Source: Bizionia saleffrena (GTDB lineage Bacteria > Bacteroidota > Bacteroidia > Flavobacteriales > Flavobacteriaceae). Taken from it: a DNA stretch of 64,000 bases. Where the stretch lies: assembly GCF_008086175.1 (NCBI RefSeq), contig NZ_VSKM01000002.1:239469-303468 (forward strand). Reading direction: 5' to 3'. This document shows, one piece after another, positions 8,678 to 18,085 of the stretch (the first letter of the stretch is position 1; each line of letters starts with the position of its first letter). Made by a program: the position numbers and the translations under genes. The notes beneath the pieces are model-generated. The model saw nothing but the letters and a program-made list of their open reading frames with translations, did not search any database and had not been told where the DNA came from.

Positions 8678-9360
8678 AATCTATCTGGAAAATCTCCTAT
8701 AATACCATTTACTTTGTACAATTTCATTCGCGCTATCGATTCGGGTTCATTAACCGTCCATGTATTAATGGTGTAGCCTTCACCCTGCACTCGTTTTACA
8801 TTATCCCTAGACAACAATGTAAAATTGGGATGTATAATTTTTGCTCCGACGGTGTTTGCAAACTCAATAGCTTCGTCTAAATTAGCTTTGGTTAAAACAG
8901 CAAGCGGAATCTTTTTATCTAATTCTGAAACGGTCTCTAATTCGTGTTTTTGAAAACTAGACACGATAAAATGTGAATAGCTCCAGTTATATTCGTGTAT
9001 ATATTTTTGAATGACACGAACCGTTTCGGCTGCAGTATTTTTACCTTTTAACTCAATATTGACGATACATTTTTTATCGATAACATCTAACACTTCAGTT
9101 AAACTGGAAATATAATGTTTGTCGAAAACAACCACCGATTGTAACTGTTTTAAAGTGCATTTTGAAACCTCTCCAGTAGCATTCGTATTTCTATCTAAAG
9201 TAAAATCGTGAAACACAATTAACTCACCCGAAGCGCACAAATGCACATCGAGTTCTATACCATCTACATTGCATTCTAATGCTTTTTTAAATGACGCTAT
9301 GGTGTTTTCGGCAAGATAACCAGCAGCACCACGATGCCCGATTTTTAATAGTTTTGACAT
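8674..9360 (-). CDS. glycerophosphodiester phosphodiesterase
   Basis: Hydrolyses glycerophosphodiesters to glycerol-3-phosphate and an alcohol. The 228-residue TIM-barrel domain has the diagnostic HRGAAGYLAENTIASF, then GIELDVHLC and VFHDFTLDRNTN, which contribute the metal ligands and catalytic histidines. I see no signal peptide, so it is probably cytoplasmic. It forms a two-gene unit with the flavoprotein gene through an ATGA overlap. Specific phospholipid head group unknown. Confidence 0.9.
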   Translation of the reverse strand: MSKLLKIGHRGAAGYLAENTIASFKKALECNVDGIELDVHLCASGELIVFHDFTLDRNTNATGEVSKCTLKQLQSVVVFDKHYISSLTEVLDVIDKKCIVNIELKGKNTAAETVRVIQKYIHEYNWSYSHFIVSSFQKHELETVSELDKKIPLAVLTKANLDEAIEFANTVGAKIIHPNFTLLSRDNVKRVQGEGYTINTWTVNEPESIARMKLYKVNGIIGDFPDRL

Positions 9361-9484
9361 AATACATCCAAATTAATTGTAGGATTCTAGGTTTTTCAAA
9401 GTTAAAACTATAATAACAGTTAGATTAATAAAATGATAAAAGTTATAAGTAACACCATTTTCAACTCTTATTTTTAAAGTATAA

Positions 9485-9527
9485 AAAAACCGCTTTATCA
9501 TTCCGTAAGAATAATAAAGAGGTTTTA
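9485..9527 (-). terminator. intrinsic terminator of the phosphoesterase-barrel gene
   Basis: Long imperfect hairpin: AAAACC, CTTTAT and ATTC pair with GAAT, ATAAAG and GGTTTT around a short loop. On the minus strand a T tract follows the stem. It lies about 20 bp beyond the stop of the 1236-residue gene. Confidence 0.75.
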
Positions 9528-9547
9528 AAGGCTACGATTTTTTGTTT

Positions 9548-12500
9548 TTAGAAGGCGATACCAAATCCAAATGAGAAGCGTAAGCCTTCTTCACTATTAA
9601 AGAAGTTGAAAGTACCCTGAACAGAATCTGCTGCAGACACCCAAAAACCACCGCCGTAATCGTTATGCCATTTATCTGAAATGTCGTTTTTAAGCCATAC
9701 ACGCCCCATATCTCCACCTACAAACACTCCCAATTGCAACGGTAAGGTGTTTGTTCTAAAAGAGTTGAAACTGTAACGCAAATCGGCACTACCAACTAAC
9801 GAATTTTTACCCGTAAAACGCTCGGCTCTATACCCTCTTAACCCGTTTTTACTACCAATATTTGACGCTTGGTAAAACACGAGGTCGTCACCAAAACGCA
9901 GTTGTGATCGCACATCTGTTTTTAAAACTAATTTTCTGTTTTGTGAAATAGAATTATAAAACCCTAAGTCGGTGTTTAAGTACCCATACGTGTATTTTGT
10001 GTTATCTGGTTCGGTTTTAATACCTGAATTAATATTAAAAGTCATCCCACGTGTTGGTGTAATTTTATTATCGAAACTGGCATAATTATAGTTTCCTTCA
10101 AGCCCAGTAAAATAACGTCTTTCGTAGAACTCTCCAGTAGCGTCTTGCGGCATAAGAGCATCAATAAATCGATTTGATGACGTCCCGATCTCAACACCTT
10201 CAGCAATTAAATGCACGCCATAATCACTACCAAAACTCCCTCTTCTAAGCACACCAACGCTGACTTTATATATACTTTTCCTTACGCGGTTGTAATCCAA
10301 ATCAAGATCATCGTCTAGATTCTCTGTTTCGTTTCCGTATCCAAAAAAGTTATTTGTAAAATTCTCGGAAGTTAATTGTCCTCCCACGTGTAAATTCCAC
10401 TCCCCAAACACATTAGCATACTCACCCTCATAGTCTAAACTAAAGCCGCTAGTGGCAAAGAAATAACCACCATAAAAACGGTGCTGTTGCGCGTAGGGAT
10501 TGCGTTGAAAACCTTTAACGGTGTACACATCCGAAATACCCAATAACACGCCGTCATCTGGGTTATACCCTACGTTTGGTGTAATGGTATTATTGCGGAC
10601 GATATTTTTATTAAAATCGAATAAATTATTATTATAAATATCTGTAAAATTTATACGCGCCCCATTATTTTCTTCAATAGTATTAGGTTTCGATTTGTGG
10701 TCGTAAACACGCACGCGACTTCCATTTTTAATTTTGTAGACATCATTGTTTTGTCCGCCAATGATGCGTATAGGAATCAAATTATTTGCTTTTCCCGTCA
10801 CTTCGAAAACATCATCATCGTCCAAACCATAAATCCATAATTCTTTCGTAATATTTTTATTAAAGGTTCTATCCAGTATTACTTCGCCCTTTTCACCACC
10901 AATAATTCTCGAAACTTTTACGTTTGTTTCTTTATTTCCACTTCTGGTGATTTCGAAATAATCATCTTTATCCGTTCCAGAAATAATAACCAATTCGTTT
11001 AAATAATCGGAATAACGTTCGGCAATATCTATAATATTATCCCGTCTTCCTTTTAAGTGCTTTTGCACGTCTAGCAACGTAGAGTCTCTAGCTTCTTCTG
11101 GAATATTTGTAAAAGCTTTGTCTATAACAGCGTCAGTAATATTTTCCTTAAGAAACTGTGCTTGCTTAATCCAAACGTCTCTATTTGATTGTTGAATAAG
11201 TACTTTATCGAGTTTAATTCCTGCGCTATTCATCCATTTGATATCTTTTAACTCCGAATCATACACTTGTAGCTGGCGTGAAGCGCCCGATAAAAAACGA
11301 ACAATATCGAGCAATGCTCCGTCGAAATTTGAAAACACTTGATCTCTATCCCTAGGAATAGGTTTAAACACTTTATCACCATTTTCTTGATCGAACTGTG
11401 CCCAACGCCATTGGTCTTGGTGCCGGTCCCAATCTCCAATTAGCATATCGAATAAACGCGCTCTAATAAAGGCATTTTCGTCTATTTTATACTTTTCATC
11501 TTCCCTTACTTTTTCAATAATATCGTGAGTACTTTCAATATCGTCTGCATATCCAAAGTTACGTTCGTGGGTATAATTTTTTTCCGGACGTTCTTCAATC
11601 ATATACAATTCACCACCATAATTGGTATTGTAATCACCCATGTATTTATGTTTCGGAATAAAAAACACTTTAGGGTTGGTATGGTAAATTTTTGCCGCAT
11701 CAGATAAATCTGGAACTACCAAAAAGGCATACGGGTGTGCCGCAGTATAAAAGTCGAGTACTAGGTTCTCTACCTTTGTTTTCTCGAATTCATTGGCTAC
11801 ATACGTTTCTTTAAATAATACCGTTTGTAAATACTGCGTTGCACTTTTTCTTAACGCACGCATATTTAATTGGCGACCATCTTTAGTTTCTAACCGTAAA
11901 GATCGTGTTTGGTGCCCTCCACCAGCTCTTACAATATTTAATCCGCCATAAAGCGTATCTAAAGTGGCTACTGGAAACGCTACTTTTGTACTGTATAATT
12001 TTCTATATCTATCGCCCAAGACGGCTTTATACAACCCCGTCTTCTCAGTCTCGTCTGTAGAATACACCGATGTTTTAACGGTTTGAGGAAAAGTATCTGG
12101 CAAGGTTTCAACATCAAAAACAGCTCTTGATTTTGGTAACACTTCTTTATTAAATAATCCTACAGGCGCGCCGTTTTCTTCTTTATAGAAAGAAACCCAA
12201 ACACTACCGTCTTTGTAAACCGTAAGCTTTGCAAATCCTTCTCTACCGTAAGAAAAAAGGCCATTATTACCCAATGCCACAGTTGATGCTTTCGAGCCTG
12301 CCCCAGAAACCACTTGTTTAATGCCCTCATTTTCTATGTATTGTAAATTGTGCTCGTGACCCGAAGCAAAAACAATATTATTATACTCTAAAGCCATTGT
12401 TTCAATTCTATTCATTAGCTCGTTATAACGTTCGTTAAAACGGTCTTGAATAGACACTCCTCCTTGGGTGCGCACCTGAGTTATTAACGAGGATAAAATG

Positions 12501-13258
12501 GGTAAAGGAAAATTACTTTGTGTAGGAAACAAATGCTTTCTAGCGCCGTAGTAGCCCCCGTGAATACCATTGGTATACATAGGGTGGTGCATTGCAAAAA
12601 CAACCCGTTTATTTTGTGCTTTTTTAAGTTCGCCTTCTAACTCTTGAAAGAAACGTTCTCTAGTTTTTATCTCGCACTCGTCGTTAATAGTTGGATTCCG
12701 ATTCCAGTTTTCTAAGTACCATTGCGTATCTATAACAATAAGTTGCACGTCTTCGTTAACCTCTATACTCTCCAACGGACAACCATTTTCCGGTTGAAAA
12801 GCATCTTTTCCGACGCTCTTTTCCACATACTTTTCTTCTTTTTTTAACCCCGCAACTCCACCGGCATACCAATCGTGATTTCCAGGAATAAAAATTTTAG
12901 TGCCTTTAAAATCCTCAATCGCTTTTGCCTGTGCATTTATAGCATTTTCGGCATTTTCTTCTTTGTATTTTTTTGTTTGGTCGAAACCATCTGGGTAAAT
13001 ATTATCGCCTAAAAACAAAACGTAATCGTCTTTAGTGTCTTTATTCTCTATCTGTTTTTTAAAAGCTTGTAGCCCAAGAGACATTCCGCCAATTGGAGAT
13101 TTACCTGCATCACCAATAAGATAAAAAGCATTTTGAATTTCTTTACTAGGAAGTTGGACGTTTTTATTTTCGTCGTTTTTATATTTCACCTTTAAAGTAG
13201 CACAACCCGAAAGAACCGCTAAAGAGAGAAATGTTAGAATAAAGTTATTTTTTACCAT
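9548..13258 (-). CDS. lipoprotein: metallophosphoesterase, kinase-like middle region, outer-membrane beta-barrel
   Basis: A 1236-residue envelope protein. A lipobox (AVLSGC, Cys19) is followed by a calcineurin-like phosphoesterase with all metal motifs: GD at 49-50, GDNIYPDG 84-91, GNHDW 126-130, HHP 224-226 and GHEHN 300-304. The middle (about 435-660) has GGGHQTRSLRL, then LIGDWDRHQDQWRW (607-619) and IPRDRDQVF (634-642). These are arranged like the glycine loop, DRH catalytic motif and metal-binding Asp of HipA/FAM20-type atypical kinases. From about 880 to the end, aromatic-alternating strands ending in GFGIAF look like an Omp85/surface-antigen barrel. Single gene with its own terminator. 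Phosphoesterase and barrel assignments are strong; the kinase-like reading is inference. Confidence 0.82.
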   Translation of the reverse strand: MVKNNFILTFLSLAVLSGCATLKVKYKNDENKNVQLPSKEIQNAFYLIGDAGKSPIGGMSLGLQAFKKQIENKDTKDDYVLFLGDNIYPDGFDQTKKYKEENAENAINAQAKAIEDFKGTKIFIPGNHDWYAGGVAGLKKEEKYVEKSVGKDAFQPENGCPLESIEVNEDVQLIVIDTQWYLENWNRNPTINDECEIKTRERFFQELEGELKKAQNKRVVFAMHHPMYTNGIHGGYYGARKHLFPTQSNFPLPILSSLITQVRTQGGVSIQDRFNERYNELMNRIETMALEYNNIVFASGHEHNLQYIENEGIKQVVSGAGSKASTVALGNNGLFSYGREGFAKLTVYKDGSVWVSFYKEENGAPVGLFNKEVLPKSRAVFDVETLPDTFPQTVKTSVYSTDETEKTGLYKAVLGDRYRKLYSTKVAFPVATLDTLYGGLNIVRAGGGHQTRSLRLETKDGRQLNMRALRKSATQYLQTVLFKETYVANEFEKTKVENLVLDFYTAAHPYAFLVVPDLSDAAKIYHTNPKVFFIPKHKYMGDYNTNYGGELYMIEERPEKNYTHERNFGYADDIESTHDIIEKVREDEKYKIDENAFIRARLFDMLIGDWDRHQDQWRWAQFDQENGDKVFKPIPRDRDQVFSNFDGALLDIVRFLSGASRQLQVYDSELKDIKWMNSAGIKLDKVLIQQSNRDVWIKQAQFLKENITDAVIDKAFTNIPEEARDSTLLDVQKHLKGRRDNIIDIAERYSDYLNELVIISGTDKDDYFEITRSGNKETNVKVSRIIGGEKGEVILDRTFNKNITKELWIYGLDDDDVFEVTGKANNLIPIRIIGGQNNDVYKIKNGSRVRVYDHKSKPNTIEENNGARINFTDIYNNNLFDFNKNIVRNNTITPNVGYNPDDGVLLGISDVYTVKGFQRNPYAQQHRFYGGYFFATSGFSLDYEGEYANVFGEWNLHVGGQLTSENFTNNFFGYGNETENLDDDLDLDYNRVRKSIYKVSVGVLRRGSFGSDYGVHLIAEGVEIGTSSNRFIDALMPQDATGEFYERRYFTGLEGNYNYASFDNKITPTRGMTFNINSGIKTEPDNTKYTYGYLNTDLGFYNSISQNRKLVLKTDVRSQLRFGDDLVFYQASNIGSKNGLRGYRAERFTGKNSLVGSADLRYSFNSFRTNTLPLQLGVFVGGDMGRVWLKNDISDKWHNDYGGGFWVSAADSVQGTFNFFNSEEGLRFSFGFGIAF

Positions 13259-13313
13259 ATTATATTTTTAGTTTTCTTTTTTTAGTACTTTGGTTCAAAT
13301 TTAATAATTATAT

Positions 13314-14585
13314 ATGTCGACACTAATTGAAAATACAGAAAAATTTGTATTAGAACTTTTTAAAAAAGAACTACCAAATACTTTTGTTTATCATAATTTC
13401 TCACATACGCATCGTGTCTTTAAAAGTACGAAAGAAATAATTGAAAATTCTGAAATAAATGTTAAGGACACCGAGATTTTAAAGCTTGCAGCCTTACTAC
13501 ATGACTGTGGCTACACAAAAACACGTGAAGGGCACGAAGAAGAAAGCGTTAAAATAGCGACCAATTATCTAAAATCTCAAGATGTCGATAGCGAAACTAT
13601 TGAAGCCGTTAGCAAGTGCATAATGGCCACTAAATTTAAAGATTCTCCAAAAACAAAATTAGAAGAGATAATAAGAGATGCCGATGCTTCTCATTTTGGA
13701 AAAGATTATTTTCAAGAGGCTAGCGAATTTTTAAGAAAAGAACTCGAATTACAAAACGTAAAAAAATATACCCCTAGCGAATGGCTTGATGAAAATATAG
13801 AGGTGCTTTCTAAAAATCACCGGTATTATTCGGATTATGCTATAAGAAATTGGGCGCCTAAAAAGAATAAAAATCTAATTGATTTATTAGAAGCAAAAAA
13901 CAAAAAAAAGCGCAAAGCAGACAAAGAAAAACTAAAAGCTAAATATAAAGCACAATTTAAAAATGAAAGTCCGGAGCGTGGTATACAAACGTTTTATCGC
14001 GTAGCTTTAAGAAACCATATTAAATTAAGTGATATTGCTGATACAAAAGCCAATATATTACTTTCGGTAAATGCCATTATTATTTCGGTGGTATTGGCTA
14101 ATTTAATTTCAAAATTAGACTCAAATCCCTACTTAACGATTCCCACCGTAATTTTTACCTTGTTTAGTGTAACGTCTATGATACTTTCTATTATTGCAAC
14201 ACGCCCCAATGTAACAAGTGGAGAGTTCACAAAAGAAGATGTTGAAAATCAAGATGTAAACCTCACCTTTTTCGGTAATTTTCATAAAATGGGATTGAAA
14301 GAATTTGAATGGGCCATCTCCGAATTACTTAAGGACAAAAATTATGTGTATACCTCACTGACTAAAGATTTATATTTCTTAGGAAAAGTCTTAGATAGAA
14401 AATACCGTTTACTGCGAATTACCTATACGGTATTTATGGTCGGCATTATTGTGTCGCTCATCGCTTTTGGCATTGCCGTACAAGGAAATCCGGGCAAACG
14501 CATTCAAGATGTTTTAAAACCAGAGCAAGGTTCGGCACTAATTATTTCTAAAGATTCTACAACTAAAAGTTACTATTGGAGTTAA
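13314..14585 (+). CDS. HD-domain phosphohydrolase fused to a PycTM (DUF5706) membrane domain
   Basis: A 423-residue fusion. The N-terminal HD domain shows His31/His33, the His63-Asp64 pair (LLHDCGY) and Asp122 (IRDADASHFG), so the metal site looks intact. A charged Lys-rich linker (190-215) leads to the Pycsar-effector-like membrane domain. This has the diagnostic RNHIKLSDIADTKANILLSV (234-253), two adjacent membrane helices (about 247-265 and 274-295) and a third near 378-400. PycTM domains act in cCMP/cUMP phage defence, but no pyrimidine cyclase gene is nearby, so defence is not shown. It is convergent with the GAF-protein gene and overlaps it by 4 bp. Confidence 0.85.
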   Translation: MSTLIENTEKFVLELFKKELPNTFVYHNFSHTHRVFKSTKEIIENSEINVKDTEILKLAALLHDCGYTKTREGHEEESVKIATNYLKSQDVDSETIEAVSKCIMATKFKDSPKTKLEEIIRDADASHFGKDYFQEASEFLRKELELQNVKKYTPSEWLDENIEVLSKNHRYYSDYAIRNWAPKKNKNLIDLLEAKNKKKRKADKEKLKAKYKAQFKNESPERGIQTFYRVALRNHIKLSDIADTKANILLSVNAIIISVVLANLISKLDSNPYLTIPTVIFTLFSVTSMILSIIATRPNVTSGEFTKEDVENQDVNLTFFGNFHKMGLKEFEWAISELLKDKNYVYTSLTKDLYFLGKVLDRKYRLLRITYTVFMVGIIVSLIAFGIAVQGNPGKRIQDVLKPEQGSALIISKDSTTKSYYWS

Positions 14586-16966
14586 GCTGAAATCTCTTTC
14601 ATAAGATCGTCGTACGTATAAAATATTTTATCATTTGCAGTTGTAGTACTGTATAGAATATTTACACGTATGGCTTTTAAACCTGTAACGCCTTGTAAAT
14701 CTTCGAGCTCTACTATTTCTAGTTCCGTATCTAAAATAGTCTTAGACTGTAAAAATTTTATATATTCTAAATACTCATGTTCTACATCTTTTGTAGAATA
14801 TACAATGGTTAATTTACCTTTTTGGGTCGCACGAATGTCTGTGCCTTTTATATTTGCTTTATCCACTCGTTTTTTTACGACCTCGTAACGCGCATTGTAC
14901 GTACCATCGACATCAAACTGGCGTTCATCGGCTCTAAAACGTATAGACAAGGGCTGATTAAATACTAAAACCATTGAAGCCACATCTAAGGCAATTGGAT
15001 ATTTATGTTTCTTATTGTAGAAGGCATTTTCCATTTCGCACATCACTTGCAACTGCCAAAGCCTTAAATTCTTTAAATAAATTTCGTTAAAAGAATCGGT
15101 TTTGGTAATGGATTCGCCAATATACATATTGTGTTCTACCCCATCCGTTTTAAAACGCTCAAAATAATGAGGATACATTTTTTGGGCTTCTACTTGCTTT
15201 TTATCGATAATAGAAGACATATTCTTATTAATTAGCATAACGGTATCATCGTAGCTTTTTCGGTAATAATAAATAAGCCCTAAGCCGTAATCTATTTTAC
15301 TAAAATAATCGGCAACATCGTCCTTCAAACTCTCATTGTTTTTTAATTGAAAACGGAATAATGGCGCTATATCATTGTTAAAGAAATCAGTTACCTCTTG
15401 CTCTGTATCGACTTTAAAATTACTTTTTAATTGTTTTTTGTATCCCTTAACTTGAAATAGCAACTGTTTATAAATGGGAAGACTTTCTACGGCATTGGCT
15501 TTTTCAATTACATTCTTAACTAAAGTTAATTGAAGCGATAAATCTTTTTGTGTCGCCAAATTTCTAGCTCCAGACGAGCCTTTTACATCAATCTGGCCAT
15601 ACAAAGGATATACCTGTTTAAACCTTATGGTTTTAAAAACGGCGTTCTCTTTTTTTGCATAACCATCAATTATGAATTGTCTTGCCGCTTCTTCAAATTT
15701 CCATTGTACACTAGGGTGTATCCCTGTACATTCTCGCTGAATAATGGCTTGAATTAAATTTTCCTCATCTAACTTAGAGCGTTTTACCGCCGATAAAATA
15801 AACGGCATCACATCGATAAGTTTATTAGCCGAAATACTATTTAAAACCTTAGGCTCTGGTGAGACAAGCTCTAAAACCCCCAACAGTTCTTCGCCATCGG
15901 CGATGGGTGCGAAAATAGCACTTTTAATACCTTGAGATTTTAAACTTGAAATTTGCGGTGCTTTACCTTCAGATTTTTCGTAGGCAGCATCAACATCTGA
16001 AATTGAATAATAGGTCTTGTCTTTTAATAATGCATTGAATGAATGATGACAGAATATGGTTTCGCAATCTACCTTTTTATTAGATTTTAAAAGATAACTA
16101 CTAACGCTAGAGTCGTACACTTGAGTTAAAAAGCCATCTTCTTTATTATATATTGAAAAGCCTACGTTTAGATTATTCATATTAAAAAGCAATCTGAAAA
16201 TAGACTGAAAATCGCCCATAAAACTGTTGCTTCTTCTTTTATTGGCACCAATTAAAGTCGATTTAATATTCGAAATGGATTGGTCTTCCGTAACATCGAA
16301 AATATTAGAAATCACAAACCCTTTGAAGATGTAACTTTGTACGGGAAACTTTTCTTTCCAAAGCGAGATATCATCAAAATTATCAAGGAGTTCATCAAAA
16401 TCGGTTTGAGTTAATGGTGGTGCGCTGTCTGTTTTTAGTATTTCAGCAAAATCGGCATTATATAAAATTTTATAAATTCTTAAAACTCCATTTCGATCAG
16501 GAATTTCGTAGTACAACGGACGTTTAAAATTAATCTCATAGTGATAATATATTTTTAAAATGATTACACACGCTAAAATATAATTGTCGTTTTCAGGGTT
16601 GTTTTTTACATTCAACTTAAAATCATCTCCGGCATCTTCAACAATTTTTTTAAATCGATTGGAGGCATTAAAAATAAAATTATGCATCGGTAAAGACGCT
16701 GTTTTTATCTCGTTATTTGTAAGCACTTCACTAAAAGATTCCTGAAGAATAACACGCACCTCTTTTTGATGTGTTTTTAGTAAGCTCACATCGGTAAAAC
16801 CTTCTCTTAATATAGGATATGGTTGTTGTTTTCTTAAAACGCGTTTAGCGTTTTCAGCAATGTGATAGTCCTTACTTTCTGCTAATTCTTCATAATGTTC
16901 TAGCAATTTGTTAAAACTAATTTTTAACAAAAAAGGTAACGTTATATTGTCGTTTAAATCTTTCAT
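14582..16966 (-). CDS. GAF-domain protein of unknown function
   Basis: A 794-residue protein with no signal peptide or membrane segment. A GAF-like sensory domain can be seen around residues 240-395 (FAPIADGEELLGVLELVSP near its end). The N-terminal 230 and C-terminal 390 residues match no catalytic domain I recognise; the C-terminal part is helical and then mixed (GKLTIVYSTKDVEHEYLEY). The full-length architecture is familiar from Flavobacteriaceae, where it is only named for its GAF domain. It converges on the HD-PycTM gene, and both stop codons sit in one TTAA. No partner or signal can be assigned. Confidence 0.7.
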   Translation of the reverse strand: MKDLNDNITLPFLLKISFNKLLEHYEELAESKDYHIAENAKRVLRKQQPYPILREGFTDVSLLKTHQKEVRVILQESFSEVLTNNEIKTASLPMHNFIFNASNRFKKIVEDAGDDFKLNVKNNPENDNYILACVIILKIYYHYEINFKRPLYYEIPDRNGVLRIYKILYNADFAEILKTDSAPPLTQTDFDELLDNFDDISLWKEKFPVQSYIFKGFVISNIFDVTEDQSISNIKSTLIGANKRRSNSFMGDFQSIFRLLFNMNNLNVGFSIYNKEDGFLTQVYDSSVSSYLLKSNKKVDCETIFCHHSFNALLKDKTYYSISDVDAAYEKSEGKAPQISSLKSQGIKSAIFAPIADGEELLGVLELVSPEPKVLNSISANKLIDVMPFILSAVKRSKLDEENLIQAIIQRECTGIHPSVQWKFEEAARQFIIDGYAKKENAVFKTIRFKQVYPLYGQIDVKGSSGARNLATQKDLSLQLTLVKNVIEKANAVESLPIYKQLLFQVKGYKKQLKSNFKVDTEQEVTDFFNNDIAPLFRFQLKNNESLKDDVADYFSKIDYGLGLIYYYRKSYDDTVMLINKNMSSIIDKKQVEAQKMYPHYFERFKTDGVEHNMYIGESITKTDSFNEIYLKNLRLWQLQVMCEMENAFYNKKHKYPIALDVASMVLVFNQPLSIRFRADERQFDVDGTYNARYEVVKKRVDKANIKGTDIRATQKGKLTIVYSTKDVEHEYLEYIKFLQSKTILDTELEIVELEDLQGVTGLKAIRVNILYSTTTANDKIFYTYDDLMKEISA

Positions 16967-17117
16967 CTAAAAGTAAAGTTACTACTATTTTAAGTATAAT
17001 TTTTTATCAGCCCCATCTTGTTTAGAAAATTCAAGGGTATGCCTTTGTCGGAATTTGTTTAACACATAACACTAAGCTCCAAAAAACACGCTTAAAATCA
17101 CGGTGTCGAACCTTCGT

Positions 17118-17978
17118 TTAGCTTTTAGGTCGCATTAATCCCTCCTGCGCTACAGACGCGACTAATGTGCCCTCTCTAGTAAAAATATTCCCTTTCGTAA
17201 ACGCTCTAGCATTGGAGGCACTCGGTGACTCTATAGAAAAGAGTAACCAATCGCTAAAATCGAAATCTCTAAAAAACCACATAGAATGATCTAAACTTGC
17301 CATTTGCGTGTTTCCAAAATGCGCCTTACTGGCGTGCGGGTTTATAGCTGTCGTTAACACACTATAATCGGAAATATAAGCGAGAATTTGCTGCTTTGTG
17401 GCGTAATCGAGATTGGTAACCTCTCCTTTTAGTTTAAACCATACATCGTTGTAAGGTGGTAAATCTTTTTTCTCTAATGGATTTAATAACACGGTAGGTT
17501 TAAATTCTATGGGGCGAACCACTTCAAGAAACTCTCGGGTTTTATTGGGCATATAACTACCGTACTGCTTCAATAATTCATTCCAACTTAACAGGTCTTC
17601 CGGTTGCTTGATATTACTTTTCATCTCTATTTGATGATTGTAACCCGATTCGGTTTTATGAAAAGAAAGAGCCATTATAAAAATAGTTTTACCATGCTGA
17701 ATAGCCGTAACGCGACGCGTAGAAAAACTGCCACCATCTCTAACACGGTCTACGGTGTATTTAATAGGAACTGTTAAATCGCCAGCTTCTAAAAAATAAG
17801 CGTGTAACGAATGTAAATGCCTGTGCTCGACGGTATCGATAGCGGCATTTAATGCTTGAGCTATTACTTGACCTCCAAAAACATTGGGACTTCCCACCGT
17901 TTGGCTTACGCCTAAATAGTCGTTATTACTATCTTTTTTAAGATTTAAAAGTTCTAATAACTCGGGTAATGAATTCAT
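17118..17978 (-). CDS. tesB: acyl-CoA thioesterase II
   Basis: Hydrolyses acyl-CoA to free fatty acid and CoA. The 286-residue length fits TesB, a tandem of two hotdog folds. Recognisable segments are VFGGQVIAQALNAA (about 30-45), HSLHAYFLEAGD in the first fold, and MASLDHSMWFFRDF in the second, which contains the catalytic Asp. Cytoplasmic. It is a single gene; a short AT-rich gap separates it from the GAF gene and from the MscS gene. Confidence 0.9.
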   Translation of the reverse strand: MNSLPELLELLNLKKDSNNDYLGVSQTVGSPNVFGGQVIAQALNAAIDTVEHRHLHSLHAYFLEAGDLTVPIKYTVDRVRDGGSFSTRRVTAIQHGKTIFIMALSFHKTESGYNHQIEMKSNIKQPEDLLSWNELLKQYGSYMPNKTREFLEVVRPIEFKPTVLLNPLEKKDLPPYNDVWFKLKGEVTNLDYATKQQILAYISDYSVLTTAINPHASKAHFGNTQMASLDHSMWFFRDFDFSDWLLFSIESPSASNARAFTKGNIFTREGTLVASVAQEGLMRPKS

Positions 17979-18085
17979 AGGCTTTGTTATTTTTCCGTGC
18001 TAAGGTCTTAAAAGAAGGTTTAGTAAACAAAAATGTATAATTTTAATTTCAGTTTAATAACAACTTCGATTTAGACCAACTGATA

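Noticed and set aside
13314..16966. HD-PycTM plus GAF gene as a complete Pycsar defence operon
   Set aside because: The genes converge, and the GAF protein shows no cyclase catalytic motif.
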